Below are positions 1-7,762 of a stretch of 29,739 nucleotides of DNA, in pieces. The DNA is from an uncultured Acetatifactor sp. GTDB taxonomy: Bacteria > Bacillota > Clostridia > Lachnospirales > Lachnospiraceae. Both the position numbers and the translations under genes were made by a program. The notes beneath the pieces were generated by a model that was not told the DNA's origin, ran no database searches, and saw only the letters and a list, made by a program, of their open reading frames with translations. Within the stretch, counting starts at the first letter, position 1; the number at the start of each line of letters is the position of its first letter. The stretch is taken from positions 1 to 29,739 of the forward strand of contig CAJUNZ010000016.1 of NCBI GenBank assembly GCA_910587755.1, given 5' to 3'.

Positions 1-21
1 CTTGATTTTACTGGCTCCTTG

Positions 22-1032
22 CTAACTTGACACTATATTACCATACGCCCCCACCCGTGAATTAGGATATTCATTCTCTCCTCTAAGCGCTCTGGCCCCA
101 GCCCTCAGGTATGCCTTCACCTTCTCTCCGTACAGGAAAGGATCATTACCCCGGACGATTCCCCATTCCATCAAAAGCGCCGCGCTGCCTGAGACAATGG
201 GGGTGGCAAAGGACGTGCCGGTAAAGGGGTTATAGCCGCCGTAGATATCCGGGGCCAGGATCCCCACTCCCGGCGCGGCCAGATCGGGCTTTGCCAGTCC
301 CGCTGCCACCACCCCGATGGTTCGGTTTGCATCCGCATATCCCCTGCCGGAAAAATCCGCGTAGGCCTCATATGTGCTGTCATAGGCTCCCACGCTGATA
401 ACCTTGGCGGCCGTGGAGGGAATTGTCAGCGTCACCTCCGGGGTGGAACGGTAAAATCCTGTGCCGCTGCCCCGGACTGCCGCCGAGGGCAGATAAAAAT
501 AGTACCTGCCCGTAACCACCCGCACCGGCTCCAGGCGAATAACCCACATGCCACTGTTGATGTAACTTCCTCCCATAGGCAGCAGCTCAAAATATATTTC
601 CTCCGGCACCGCATAGGGAGCCGGCTGACCGAAATAGACCATAATCTCCGTCTGCTCCAGTCTCAGGATGTATTTTCCTCCATTGATCATCTCCGGCAGC
701 TGCGCCTCCTGTCCTCCGGGAGAACGCAGATAGATGCGGTACTCGTCACAGTAATTTTTCCACAGTTGGATATTCAGACTGCGCTCATATTCCGCCACGG
801 CCAGTTCTACAGAGACGGACCGCGCCACAGCATTGCCCATGCGGCTTGGGACAGCTTCCCCACTTCCCGCCGCCCTCTGTCCGCCCGGGAAAGGGCCTGC
901 CTCCGGCTCCTCCAGCAGACTGCCGGACAAGTGTCCTCCGCTGCTCCCCTCATTTCCGCTGCCCACACAGATCACGGTGCGCCCCATCTCAGCAGCATTT
1001 GCCTGTGTAAAGACATACATAAAAAATGTCAA
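22..1032 (-). CDS. S8 subtilisin-like peptidase, C-terminal piece of an interrupted gene
   Basis: This is the third piece of a split subtilase. The open frame begins inside element B. Protease homology starts near residue 13, just before the oxyanion-hole motif GNEG (about 26-29). A long insert of about 150 residues follows, where Csp-type proteases of clostridia carry a jelly-roll domain. The catalytic Ser motif GTSFATP is at about 272-278 (Ser274). There is no ribosome binding site or credible start: the first residues (MTFFMYVFTQ) come from the element and overlap the stop of the upstream recombinase. The protein ends with NIVSS after VGAYG, where relatives usually continue for some residues, so the natural C-terminus may also be displaced. 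It lacks the catalytic Asp and His, which lie in the pieces at 18.9-19.3 kb and 5.4-5.9 kb. Family assignment is firm; the germination-protease relationship is inference. Confidence 0.88.
   Translation of the reverse strand: MTFFMYVFTQANAAEMGRTVICVGSGNEGSSGGHLSGSLLEEPEAGPFPGGQRAAGSGEAVPSRMGNAVARSVSVELAVAEYERSLNIQLWKNYCDEYRIYLRSPGGQEAQLPEMINGGKYILRLEQTEIMVYFGQPAPYAVPEEIYFELLPMGGSYINSGMWVIRLEPVRVVTGRYYFYLPSAAVRGSGTGFYRSTPEVTLTIPSTAAKVISVGAYDSTYEAYADFSGRGYADANRTIGVVAAGLAKPDLAAPGVGILAPDIYGGYNPFTGTSFATPIVSGSAALLMEWGIVRGNDPFLYGEKVKAYLRAGARALRGENEYPNSRVGAYGNIVSS
985..1030. other. Element B attachment junction, C-terminal side
   Basis: Here the recombinase B end of element B meets the protease C-terminal piece. 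Two GC dinucleotides, at 1001-1002 and 995-996, both give an in-frame join with the GC at 5363-5364. The element-side arm next to GC 1001-1002 reads ACACAG on the minus strand. It mirrors the CTGTGT beside the other junction, so this GC gives the more symmetrical attachment site. The exact crossover is inferred. Confidence 0.6.
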
Positions 1033-2711
1033 ACCGGCACACTCTCATGATAATTCCACAGAATCTCCAAGTCATTATACCCGGATACCCGGATGGACTG
1101 GATCAGCTCCAGCGCCATCCCCCCTGTGACGGCCTGCACTCCCGGACAAAGACAAGCCCTCTTCAGGGAGGTAAGCCATTCTTCCCAGGAAATAGTCCTG
1201 GCCTTATATTCTGCCGCGTCCCGCTGCATTTCATCCAGCTCCTTTTGCAGTTCCCTTGCCTTCCGATCGGACTCCTTCTTAAGGGACAGATATTCCCCTC
1301 TTGTCAGAGCGCCTTCCCAGCAGGCCTCAAGAAGCAGTCTCTCCTGGACCCCATTCCTCTTTATTTTCTGCTCTGTACGGCGGATCCTGCCATCCAGTTC
1401 CCTCTCCTCATTGCCGCCGGACTTTATTTTTCGCTTTTCCGGATCCAGCAGAACCTGCGCCTGCAGTCCCAGGAACCGGGACACTGCCTCCTGAATGTCC
1501 TCTTCTCTGACATATTTTTTTGTACAGCCCCGCCTTCCCCTGTTCTGCTCATACACACAGCACACAAAGGCATAGCGGGCCGTCCCCTTGGGGGTGACGT
1601 TCCTGTGCCGCACCATTTTCCTGCCGCAGTCCCCACACACCAGCAGCCCCTTGAAAATATTTCCCTCCGTTTCACCCTTCGCCCTCACAGCAAGGTTTTG
1701 AGGGCAGCGCTGCCCTGCCATTCTCTGGACTTTTTCAAAAATCTCTCCATCCACAATGGGCGGATGCACATTTTTTACCACAATCCATTCTTCGCGTGAT
1801 ACATCCCTCTGAGGAATTCCTTCGCTGAGGGACTTTCTGGTCTTCCCCTGTGCCAGATGGCCCACATAGACAATATTTTCCAGAATCCTGCTGACCCCTT
1901 GGACCTTCCACAGCCTGGCCGCTTCCGAGGGTTCCCTGTTCCGGATCCCTTTCCGGTAAAAGTGCAGGGCCGGACTGGGAATCCCCTCCTCATTCAGCCT
2001 TCGGACGATCTGTCCAATCCCTGCGCCGTCCGCCCTCCACTGAAAAATCCTTGCCACCACAGGGGCGGCATCCTGATCCGGCTCCAGCTTACGCCTATTC
2101 TCAGAGGATTTGAGATAGCCATAGGGAGGACACGCCCCCGTATACTCCCCCTTCTTACGTTTTATGTCCAGGGATGAGCATATTTTCTGTGAGATATCCT
2201 TTGCATAAAGATCGTTTATTAAATTTTTCAGGGACAGGATCATCTCCTCCCTGTCCCCGTCTTTTGCCGTGTCATAGCTGTCGTTGACAGCTACAAAACG
2301 CACCCCCAGACAGGGGAAAACCTTCTCCAGGTAATACCCCGCCTCCACATAATTCCTTCCAAACCGGGACAGATCCTTCACCACAATACAGTCTATCTCC
2401 CCCTTCCTTGCCCGGTCCATCATCTCTTCAAATCCAGGCCGCTCAAAATCAGTCCCTGTCTCACCGTTATCCCGGTACACCCCCTGAAGCCTCATGTCCC
2501 CCTGCCCCTGCACATACTTTTCAACCATGTGCTGCTGCATCTCAAGGGATTCCCCCATGCCGCCCCTCCGGTTGTCCTCCAGGGACAGGCGGACGTAGGC
2601 CGCTGCCCGGTAAACCCTTTCCGGCCCAGGGGCCCGGCAATTCTTTCCCTCTCTGAACACAGCTGCTTTCCTGCTCACTCTTGCCACTTTCCCCTCCCCT
2701 TCCTGCCCCAT
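1029..2711 (-). CDS. Large serine recombinase of element B
   Basis: This is a site-specific recombinase expected to integrate and excise element B through a transient Ser-DNA link. The resolvase domain comes first, with the catalytic Ser in YVRLS (about residue 43) and the downstream VKDLSRFGRNY motif. The recombinase domain follows from about residue 170, then a zinc ribbon (CGDCGRKM and later Cys residues), then a coiled-coil tail. At about 560 residues it is full length for the family. The start is uncertain: ATG at 2711 has a weak AGAGG nearby, while GTG at 2687 follows a strong purine-rich GGGGAGGGG. It lies 65 bp after the DUF6870-like gene, probably in one transcript. Its stop sits about 30 bp from the element edge, the usual place for an integrase gene. 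Confidence 0.93.
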   Translation of the reverse strand: MGQEGEGKVARVSRKAAVFREGKNCRAPGPERVYRAAAYVRLSLEDNRRGGMGESLEMQQHMVEKYVQGQGDMRLQGVYRDNGETGTDFERPGFEEMMDRARKGEIDCIVVKDLSRFGRNYVEAGYYLEKVFPCLGVRFVAVNDSYDTAKDGDREEMILSLKNLINDLYAKDISQKICSSLDIKRKKGEYTGACPPYGYLKSSENRRKLEPDQDAAPVVARIFQWRADGAGIGQIVRRLNEEGIPSPALHFYRKGIRNREPSEAARLWKVQGVSRILENIVYVGHLAQGKTRKSLSEGIPQRDVSREEWIVVKNVHPPIVDGEIFEKVQRMAGQRCPQNLAVRAKGETEGNIFKGLLVCGDCGRKMVRHRNVTPKGTARYAFVCCVYEQNRGRRGCTKKYVREEDIQEAVSRFLGLQAQVLLDPEKRKIKSGGNEERELDGRIRRTEQKIKRNGVQERLLLEACWEGALTRGEYLSLKKESDRKARELQKELDEMQRDAAEYKARTISWEEWLTSLKRACLCPGVQAVTGGMALELIQSIRVSGYNDLEILWNYHESVPV

Positions 2712-2776
2712 GGCCTCTGTCAACGCCAGCTGCTTTTGTCACCGTGCTCTTTGCTACTGATTTACGGCTGGGCCGG

Positions 2777-3034
2777 CTACAGTGTCGCCAGATAATGTTC
2801 CAGACGATCCTCCAGCGTTGCGTCCGTATCCGAAAAGCTTACCTTTACCACCAATTTCCCGCAGCGGTAACAATAAGGGTTTTTGATCTGCCGCAGAAAT
2901 TCCTCAAACCTCTGCTCCCTGGGCAGACTGTCGTCAACCTGTACTTCCCTGATATCCACAAGGGACTCCCTGTCCACGGTATGTATGTCTACCTCCTTCA
3001 TTTGTGCAAGCTCAAGCTCCAAAGCTGTCTCCAT
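2777..3034 (-). CDS. DUF6870-like small protein of element B
   Basis: This small soluble protein of 85 residues is of a type I associate with clostridial serine-recombinase elements (DUF6870-like; function unknown). The visible core is IKNPYCYRCGKLVVKVSFSDT, close to the C-terminus, followed by a helix with LEDRLEHYL. The ATG at 3034 is chosen because GGGAGG lies at proper spacing just upstream; a longer open frame to 3133 has no such signal. It sits immediately before recombinase B. A relative occupies the same place before recombinase A1 in element A, which suggests a partner or directionality role. That role is inference. Confidence 0.7.
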   Translation of the reverse strand: METALELELAQMKEVDIHTVDRESLVDIREVQVDDSLPREQRFEEFLRQIKNPYCYRCGKLVVKVSFSDTDATLEDRLEHYLATL

Positions 3035-3122
3035 ACACAGCCTCCCTGTCCTGTTCCTTCTATTTTTATGAGAGACCTGCCTGTCTGAATGTATGGAGAT
3101 GTGCTGAAAACCCAGAAAGACA

Positions 3123-3157
3123 AACAAAAACACCGGGCCAATACCCAGCCCGGCGTT
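3123..3157 (-). terminator. Rho-independent terminator after the DUF5722-type gene
   Basis: Read on the minus strand, CGCCGGGC and GCCCGGTG pair around a short loop and are followed by TTTTTGTTT. It lies about 30 bp after the stop of the secreted protein gene and separates it from the DUF6870/recombinase pair. Confidence 0.85.
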
Positions 3158-3188
3158 TCTGTCTGTCTTTCATTTCCTGTCCTGCAAA

Positions 3189-5171
3189 TTATCTCAGTAC
3201 CTGGTTCCAGTCGGTGATGCCGATCACGCTCTTAGCCCAATCCATGTAGGTGGCTTCGCTTGCTGTTCCCAGAGCGTCATACACAGCCTTGGCCTGACCA
3301 TTCATAGTATAATCAAGGCCGGGACCATGGTTGTCCCCCAGGAAAATAACCTGAGAAATGTTATTTCTTCTTGCCGCCTGGAAAGCTGCTGCAATAGCTG
3401 CTCCCTGAGCATTCTCACCCTGTGTGTTCACCAGACCCATTTCACCAATGATAATATTCCTTCTGCCGCCATCGCGCTTTGCAAGCTGAGGCTGTGCCAT
3501 ATAGCTTGTTACCACGCCCAGGTTCTCGAAAGAAACCATGGAATTATTTTTTATAACGGTCTTATAGTAAGGATCTGATGCGTTCCAGAAAGCTGCATTG
3601 GTCAGGGGAACGGGATGAGGATGAAGGGACATACCCCAGTCAATATTTCCAGCTGAGGAAATCTGGCTGTTAAACATGTCGATAAAATCCTTGGCATCCA
3701 CATAGTTGTAGCGATCCACAGACCGATTCCGATCCCAGTTCTGGTCGATACAGATCATAACCTCTGCACCGGCGTTCTGGCTCTTCACTGCGTTATAGAT
3801 CACACGGAAAGCCTGAGCATACTGCTGTACATAATAATCCCATGAAACATCATTGTTCCATATTATGTAATTCCACTTCCGGACATTTACTTCGTTACCG
3901 ACAATAAACACATCCGCAGTGCCGTTTGCAGCCAGCCAGCTCATTTCATCTGCCAGAGCATTCACACCGGCCTGATCATTGGCGTTGAGCATAAAACGAT
4001 TGAACCGCTCGTCCACCTGATGAGGATCCGAGTTGTAGACGCCTGCGCCGCCGCGAGCCAGGGGATGCGTAATGGTCTGGTTTGTACCGTCGTTCAGAAG
4101 AGCCACTGTCTTTGACATAAACTGAACCGGATGACCATTGTTGCTCTTGCCCTTCATGAAGTAGTTCTGGAAAGCATACTCATGGGTCGGTCCCTGCATT
4201 CCCTTCATCTCCACAGGCCTGGAAACATTCTTGGAAGCCAGCAGTTCAGGATTGCAGATAAACTGAGGAGATCCCACAATTACAGGAGTTCCTCCCTGCT
4301 TTGTAGCAAATGCAAACTTTTCATAAAGTCTTGCATCATTGTAGGCAAATGTAACCACCGGGTCCTTTGTCAGAGGAATGCTGACAATGGGCGTCCTTCC
4401 CGCAGGGATGGCGTACTCAAAAACAGCAAGCTCATACACATACAGAACCCCGTCATCGCTGGCCGGAAGATCGGCAAAACGATCAGCCAGCTGAATTGTG
4501 GTCTTGTCCACCAGAACTGCCGAAGGTACCTTGGAAGGCGTTACCGCAGGGGCGGTGGGTGCTGTGGAAGGTGCGGGGGTAGCCGCAGGTGCCGTCCCAG
4601 GTGTCGTCGTTCCTACTGCCTTGCCATCCGCATTGGGCTTCCTGCCCTCTGCCTTTCCCATAGTTACATAATGCTGATACAGCGCAGCCGCATCGGTTCC
4701 CAGTGCCGCCGCTACATCCGGATAAGTCCTGGCATAAAATTCTGCATCAAAGCCTGACTCCCCTGTGCTGCTTCCGGTACTGCCTGCACTGGTTGTGCCG
4801 CCGGCAGAGGGTTTTCTGCCTTCAGCCTTGCCATAGCTGACATAATGCTGATAGAGTGCAGCTGCATCTGTTCCGATTGCTGCAGCTACATCCGGGTAGG
4901 TCTTGGCATAAAATACCGCATCAAAGTCAACATTTGCCGTGCTGTCCGCGGTTGCCTTTCTGCCTTCAGCCTTACCATAATTGAGGTAATGCCTGTACAG
5001 AGTCTGGACATCCTTTCCCATTGCGGCCACCACATCAGGATTCTGCTGTGCGTAGTATTCCGCATCGAAAAGGGTTCCGTCGCTCATTTTCTGCGGAGCC
5101 GCAGATACGGTCAAGCCACTGCCGACCAGCAGCGCCGCCGAGAGCATAAAACACAATAATCGCCTCTTCAT
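3189..5171 (-). CDS. Secreted protein with three ~38-residue repeats and a DUF5722 (glycosidase-like) domain
   Basis: This is an exported protein of 660 residues. A signal peptide (MKRRLLCFMLSAALLVGSG, cleavage near SAA) is followed by three repeats of the form FDAxxYAxxxPDVxAAxGxD ending HYxxxGKAEGRK, at roughly 36-73, 82-120 and 139-178. A Pro/Ala/Thr linker (about 190-215) leads to a large C-terminal domain I recognise as DUF5722. GNEVN in its centre and IIIGEMG further on resemble the acid/base and nucleophile glutamates of clan GH-A TIM-barrel glycosidases, so polysaccharide binding or hydrolysis at the cell surface is plausible but unproven. It has a good promoter at 5205-5233, an AGGA-rich ribosome binding site and its own terminator. 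It is cargo of element B rather than a recombination gene. Confidence 0.85.
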   Translation of the reverse strand: MKRRLLCFMLSAALLVGSGLTVSAAPQKMSDGTLFDAEYYAQQNPDVVAAMGKDVQTLYRHYLNYGKAEGRKATADSTANVDFDAVFYAKTYPDVAAAIGTDAAALYQHYVSYGKAEGRKPSAGGTTSAGSTGSSTGESGFDAEFYARTYPDVAAALGTDAAALYQHYVTMGKAEGRKPNADGKAVGTTTPGTAPAATPAPSTAPTAPAVTPSKVPSAVLVDKTTIQLADRFADLPASDDGVLYVYELAVFEYAIPAGRTPIVSIPLTKDPVVTFAYNDARLYEKFAFATKQGGTPVIVGSPQFICNPELLASKNVSRPVEMKGMQGPTHEYAFQNYFMKGKSNNGHPVQFMSKTVALLNDGTNQTITHPLARGGAGVYNSDPHQVDERFNRFMLNANDQAGVNALADEMSWLAANGTADVFIVGNEVNVRKWNYIIWNNDVSWDYYVQQYAQAFRVIYNAVKSQNAGAEVMICIDQNWDRNRSVDRYNYVDAKDFIDMFNSQISSAGNIDWGMSLHPHPVPLTNAAFWNASDPYYKTVIKNNSMVSFENLGVVTSYMAQPQLAKRDGGRRNIIIGEMGLVNTQGENAQGAAIAAAFQAARRNNISQVIFLGDNHGPGLDYTMNGQAKAVYDALGTASEATYMDWAKSVIGITDWNQVLR

Positions 5172-5204
5172 TCCTTTTCCTCCCCATAAAATTTTTACTT
5201 TTTC

Positions 5205-5233
5205 ATTCTATCATGTTCTATTTTCTTTTTCAA
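5205..5233 (-). promoter_or_regulatory. Sigma-A-type promoter of the DUF5722-type gene
   Basis: On the minus strand, TTGAAA (5228-5233) and TAGAAT (5205-5210) are separated by 17 bases, about 35 bp upstream of the start at 5171. The region is AT-rich. The promoter lies inside element B, so cargo expression does not depend on the host gene. Confidence 0.75.
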
Positions 5234-5253
5234 CACAATTTTCTTTTTTTATA

Positions 5254-5877
5254 CTAAATATTTGAAGTAAATATTGGTATAAAAACCGGAAATTTTTCTT
5301 TTCTGATTCTCTCATTTTTTTCCGGAATTTTTCCCTGGTGCGTTATGCTTATTATAACACAGGCGTTATCCAGAAATCTCTCTAACAGAGAACTGCCGTC
5401 ATGAGCGCCATAGGTATTGCCAAAACTCAGGTTGATGACCACGGGCATCTGCAGCTCTATCGCCCTGCGGACAGCATAAGTCACTCCCCGCATTACCTCT
5501 GTTGTCCTGGGAAAGGATGAAGCATCCGGCAGGCCCAGTTTCACAATCAAAAGGTCTGCCTGGACAGCCACTCCCTGATATGCCTCGCTGCTTCCTGCGG
5601 CGATCCCCGCCACAGCCGTCCCGTGCCCGCTGCTGTCCGTGCTTGGCACGATCTGAGACTGCTGCTGTGGATCCCCTGCCGCCAGAGCGCTGTCAATTTG
5701 CTCAGAACTGAATTCCACCCCCATCTGAAATCCTTCCGGCGGCCTTCTGCCCCCGTCTTCCTCTCCCTCCCCTGCGGTCTGAGGTACCAGTGTCTGATCC
5801 CAGAGAAAACGAATTCTGGTGCTTCCGTCCCTTCGCCTGAACTCTGAGCGCCTGTAATCTATTCCCTCCTGTGTCAT
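5254..5877 (-). CDS. S8 subtilisin-like peptidase, middle piece of an interrupted gene
   Basis: This is the second piece of the split protease. Homology begins at GIDYRR (residue 5), which normally follows the catalytic Asp motif DSG. It runs through the catalytic His motif SSGHGTAVAGIAAG (His85) and the substrate-binding strand VINLSFGNTYG, and stops at LERFLDNA (residue 172). The remaining 35 residues (CVIISITHQG onward) are read-through into element B, rich in Lys and Ile and unlike the family. The start MTQE is element A sequence. The piece has neither Asp nor Ser and cannot be active alone. It contains no internal stop or frameshift, which suggests the reading frame is either recent or still selected. 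Confidence 0.9.
   Translation of the reverse strand: MTQEGIDYRRSEFRRRDGSTRIRFLWDQTLVPQTAGEGEEDGGRRPPEGFQMGVEFSSEQIDSALAAGDPQQQSQIVPSTDSSGHGTAVAGIAAGSSEAYQGVAVQADLLIVKLGLPDASSFPRTTEVMRGVTYAVRRAIELQMPVVINLSFGNTYGAHDGSSLLERFLDNACVIISITHQGKIPEKNERIRKEKFPVFIPIFTSNI
5345..5385. other. Element B attachment junction, middle-piece side
   Basis: On the minus strand the protease reads GATAACGC and then turns into element sequence beginning CTGTGTTATAATAAG. The shared core is GC at 5363-5364. CTGTGT here is the inverted partner of ACACAG at the other end of element B. Confidence 0.65.
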
Positions 5878-5885
5878 GTTAATGC
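5850..5885. other. Element A attachment junction, middle-piece side
   Basis: On the minus strand, element sequence ACACAGGAG runs into the protease at GGAATAGATTAC (Gly-Ile-Asp-Tyr). The GG at 5864-5865 is the only dinucleotide aligned in frame with the other side of the element (18921-18922). A join there gives Asp-Ser-Gly-Ile-Asp-Tyr, the expected family sequence. Confidence 0.65.
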
Positions 5886-5901
5886 TAAATTTTTCTCAGG
5901 A

Positions 5902-5921
5902 ATTTCAGAGTGATTTCAGAG
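5902..5921. repeat. Short direct repeat beside the element A end
   Basis: ATTTCAGAG occurs at 5902-5910 and again at 5913-5921, an 11-bp period, 37-56 bp inside element A from the crossover and just after the recombinase A2 stop. It could be a protein-binding repeat in the attachment arm; it could also be chance. Confidence 0.4.
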
Positions 5922-5938
5922 ATCTTTCACCTGTTTTT

Positions 5939-7561
5939 TTACGTTTCTTTCCAGTATATCTCCAAAGTTTCTTCCCCGCTCACCACAATTTTTTCCAGAA
6001 ATCTCTCCGCCAGATCTTCTGTCAATCTGTCAAGTCCATAGTATGCCATCAGTTCCGCTCTATCCAGCTTTTTTGTCAGCTGTTTCTCCACATATTCCTG
6101 GTTTTTCTCCCTCTCCCACAGCAGAGTTTCCAGTTCCTTTTCCCTTCTTTCAGTCTCCTGCAGAAACCTCCGGCAGGCTTTATAATCCCCGGCTGTCTCT
6201 ACCTCTGTATAACGCATATACGCCTCCGCTCTCTCCCGTTCCAGAGCGGTTTTTTTAGAATGCAGCCGCCTTCGCTCCGCCCTCAGCTCCTTTCTCCGCT
6301 GCGCAAGTTCCTCCTCTCTGTGCTGCCACAGTTCCTGAAAATTCCACCGCCCTGCCTCTCTGCGCTGTATCTCAGACAGAATGCGCTGTTCCAGAAATCC
6401 GGCATCTGCTTTTCTGACGCATCTCTCCAAAAAATTTGTATACAGGCCAGGACAGCAGAAATAGGGATGCTCTCCCCTGCGAAGGTACAGGTTTCTTCCA
6501 CAGCAGGCGCACACCAGCCTTCCTCTCAGAGGATTTCTTTTTCCCCTGTCGAAAGTACATTTTCCTCCCCGCCTTTTTTGTATCTCCTGAAACACTTCCC
6601 GGCTGACAATGGGGGCATGATGATTCCGAAAAACTTTCCACTCTCCTCTGGGCCGCATCCGGCTTCGTCCTCCAGGCCCCTCCCTGGAAGTTTTACCGTA
6701 TACCATATCGCCCATATACACTTCGTTCCGAAGAATTGCACAGACCGTACTGCTTCCCCACAGGGATTCTGTACCGCCCTCTGCCGCTCTTCCAGGCTCT
6801 GCCCCTGACCGAAACTTCCCCGGTGTTCTGACGCCTTCCTTATTAAATATCCTGGCAATCTCCGTCGATGACATTCCCTCCAGCGTCAATGCAAAGATCC
6901 GTCTGACCACCTGGGCTTCCTTCTCCTGAATCAGAAGCTTATGTTTATCCTCCGGCGCCTTCACATAACCAAATGGGCAGCTTGCGCTGATATACTGCCC
7001 CCTGGCTTTCTTTATTTCCAGGGATGATTTTACTTTCACGGACAGATCTTTGCTGTAGAGATCATACATAAGATTTCTGAAACAGACATCCAGCTCCCCT
7101 GCCTGTCCCTCCCATTCCGCACTGTCATAGTGATCATTTATGGAGATAAACCTTACTCTCATAAAAGGAAATATCTGCTCCATATAGGATCCCAGCTCGA
7201 TATAATCTCTGGAAAATCTGGAAAAATCTTTAACCATAATACAGTCCAGCGCCGCCTCCTTTACCATATCCAGCATCTTGATCACACCTGGTCTGTTCAT
7301 ATTTTTTCCTGAAAATCCATCGTCTAAAAATTCATACAGGCTGTACTCCTGAAAGTGCTTTTTTATAAAATCAAGCAGCAGAATCCTCTGGTTCTGGATG
7401 CTGCCGCTCTCTCCTTCTTCCTCCTTTTCTTTTATGGACAGACGCATGTAGAGTGCTATCCGAAGCCCTCGATTCATGGTTCCGTCAAACTTTCCTTCTG
7501 CCTTCCGTTCTGTCTTCCTATCTGCCTCCCTTTCTGTCTCTTTGTTCACATTTTCATCCAT
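5939..7561 (-). CDS. Large serine recombinase A2 (intact) of element A
   Basis: This full-length serine recombinase of 540 residues is the only intact recombinase native to element A. A charged N-terminal extension (ETEREADRKTERKAEGK, about residues 9-25) precedes the resolvase domain, with the catalytic Ser in YMRLS (Ser42). Family motifs FLDDGFSG, VKDFSRFSRDYIELG and the recombinase domain follow. The zinc ribbon (CACCGRNLYL, later FCC and a distal Cys) and a Glu/Arg-rich coiled coil of about 100 residues come last. The ATG at 7561 follows GAGGAGAG. Its position next to the middle protease piece fits an integrase that excises element A. Whether it works alone or with A1 is unknown. Confidence 0.93.
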   Translation of the reverse strand: MDENVNKETEREADRKTERKAEGKFDGTMNRGLRIALYMRLSIKEKEEEGESGSIQNQRILLLDFIKKHFQEYSLYEFLDDGFSGKNMNRPGVIKMLDMVKEAALDCIMVKDFSRFSRDYIELGSYMEQIFPFMRVRFISINDHYDSAEWEGQAGELDVCFRNLMYDLYSKDLSVKVKSSLEIKKARGQYISASCPFGYVKAPEDKHKLLIQEKEAQVVRRIFALTLEGMSSTEIARIFNKEGVRTPGKFRSGAEPGRAAEGGTESLWGSSTVCAILRNEVYMGDMVYGKTSREGPGGRSRMRPRGEWKVFRNHHAPIVSREVFQEIQKRRGGKCTFDRGKRNPLRGRLVCACCGRNLYLRRGEHPYFCCPGLYTNFLERCVRKADAGFLEQRILSEIQRREAGRWNFQELWQHREEELAQRRKELRAERRRLHSKKTALERERAEAYMRYTEVETAGDYKACRRFLQETERREKELETLLWEREKNQEYVEKQLTKKLDRAELMAYYGLDRLTEDLAERFLEKIVVSGEETLEIYWKET

Positions 7562-7592
7562 ACATCTCTCCTCTCTTTCGGACCTGCCAGGT

Positions 7593-7703
7593 TCACTTTC
7601 TATGCCAAGGCATTACCATTTTATTGCACATTCCACACTGCGGCCTTTTTACCTTCCGCAGTCTGTATAAACTCCCTCTCCTGAAAGCAAAACAGGATCT
7701 CAT
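7593..7703 (-). CDS. Possible small Cys-containing protein between recombinases A1 and A2
   Basis: This is a 36-residue open frame in the 200-bp gap between the two recombinases. It is very basic and ends with a CGMC pair near RPQ and MPWHRK, like half of a zinc knuckle. Purines lie directly before the ATG but the spacing is poor. I do not recognise a family; it may be non-coding. Confidence 0.25.
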   Translation of the reverse strand: MRSCFAFRRGSLYRLRKVKRPQCGMCNKMVMPWHRK

Positions 7704-7762
7704 CCCCTCTGCCCCTCCCCTTCTTTTCCAGCCTGCCAATACTTTTGTACGCCCCCACTTCC

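Larger units (their letters stand above)
996..5363. mobile_element. Element B: serine-recombinase element interrupting the protease gene
   Basis: This segment of about 4.37 kb separates the middle and C-terminal protease pieces. In minus-strand order it carries a secreted DUF5722-type protein with its own promoter and terminator, a DUF6870-like gene and a large serine recombinase ending about 30 bp from the junction. Removing it at a shared GC joins the His-bearing and Ser-bearing pieces in frame. Joining its ends would create the perfect 14-bp palindrome ACACAGGCCTGTGT, as expected for an attP-like site of a serine integrase. Boundaries are inferred from protein continuity; excision is not shown. 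Confidence 0.75.

Noticed and set aside
5876..6808. Plus-strand open frame of 310 residues
   Set aside because: It is antisense to recombinase A2, with no ribosome binding site and low-complexity Phe/Leu/Ser composition.
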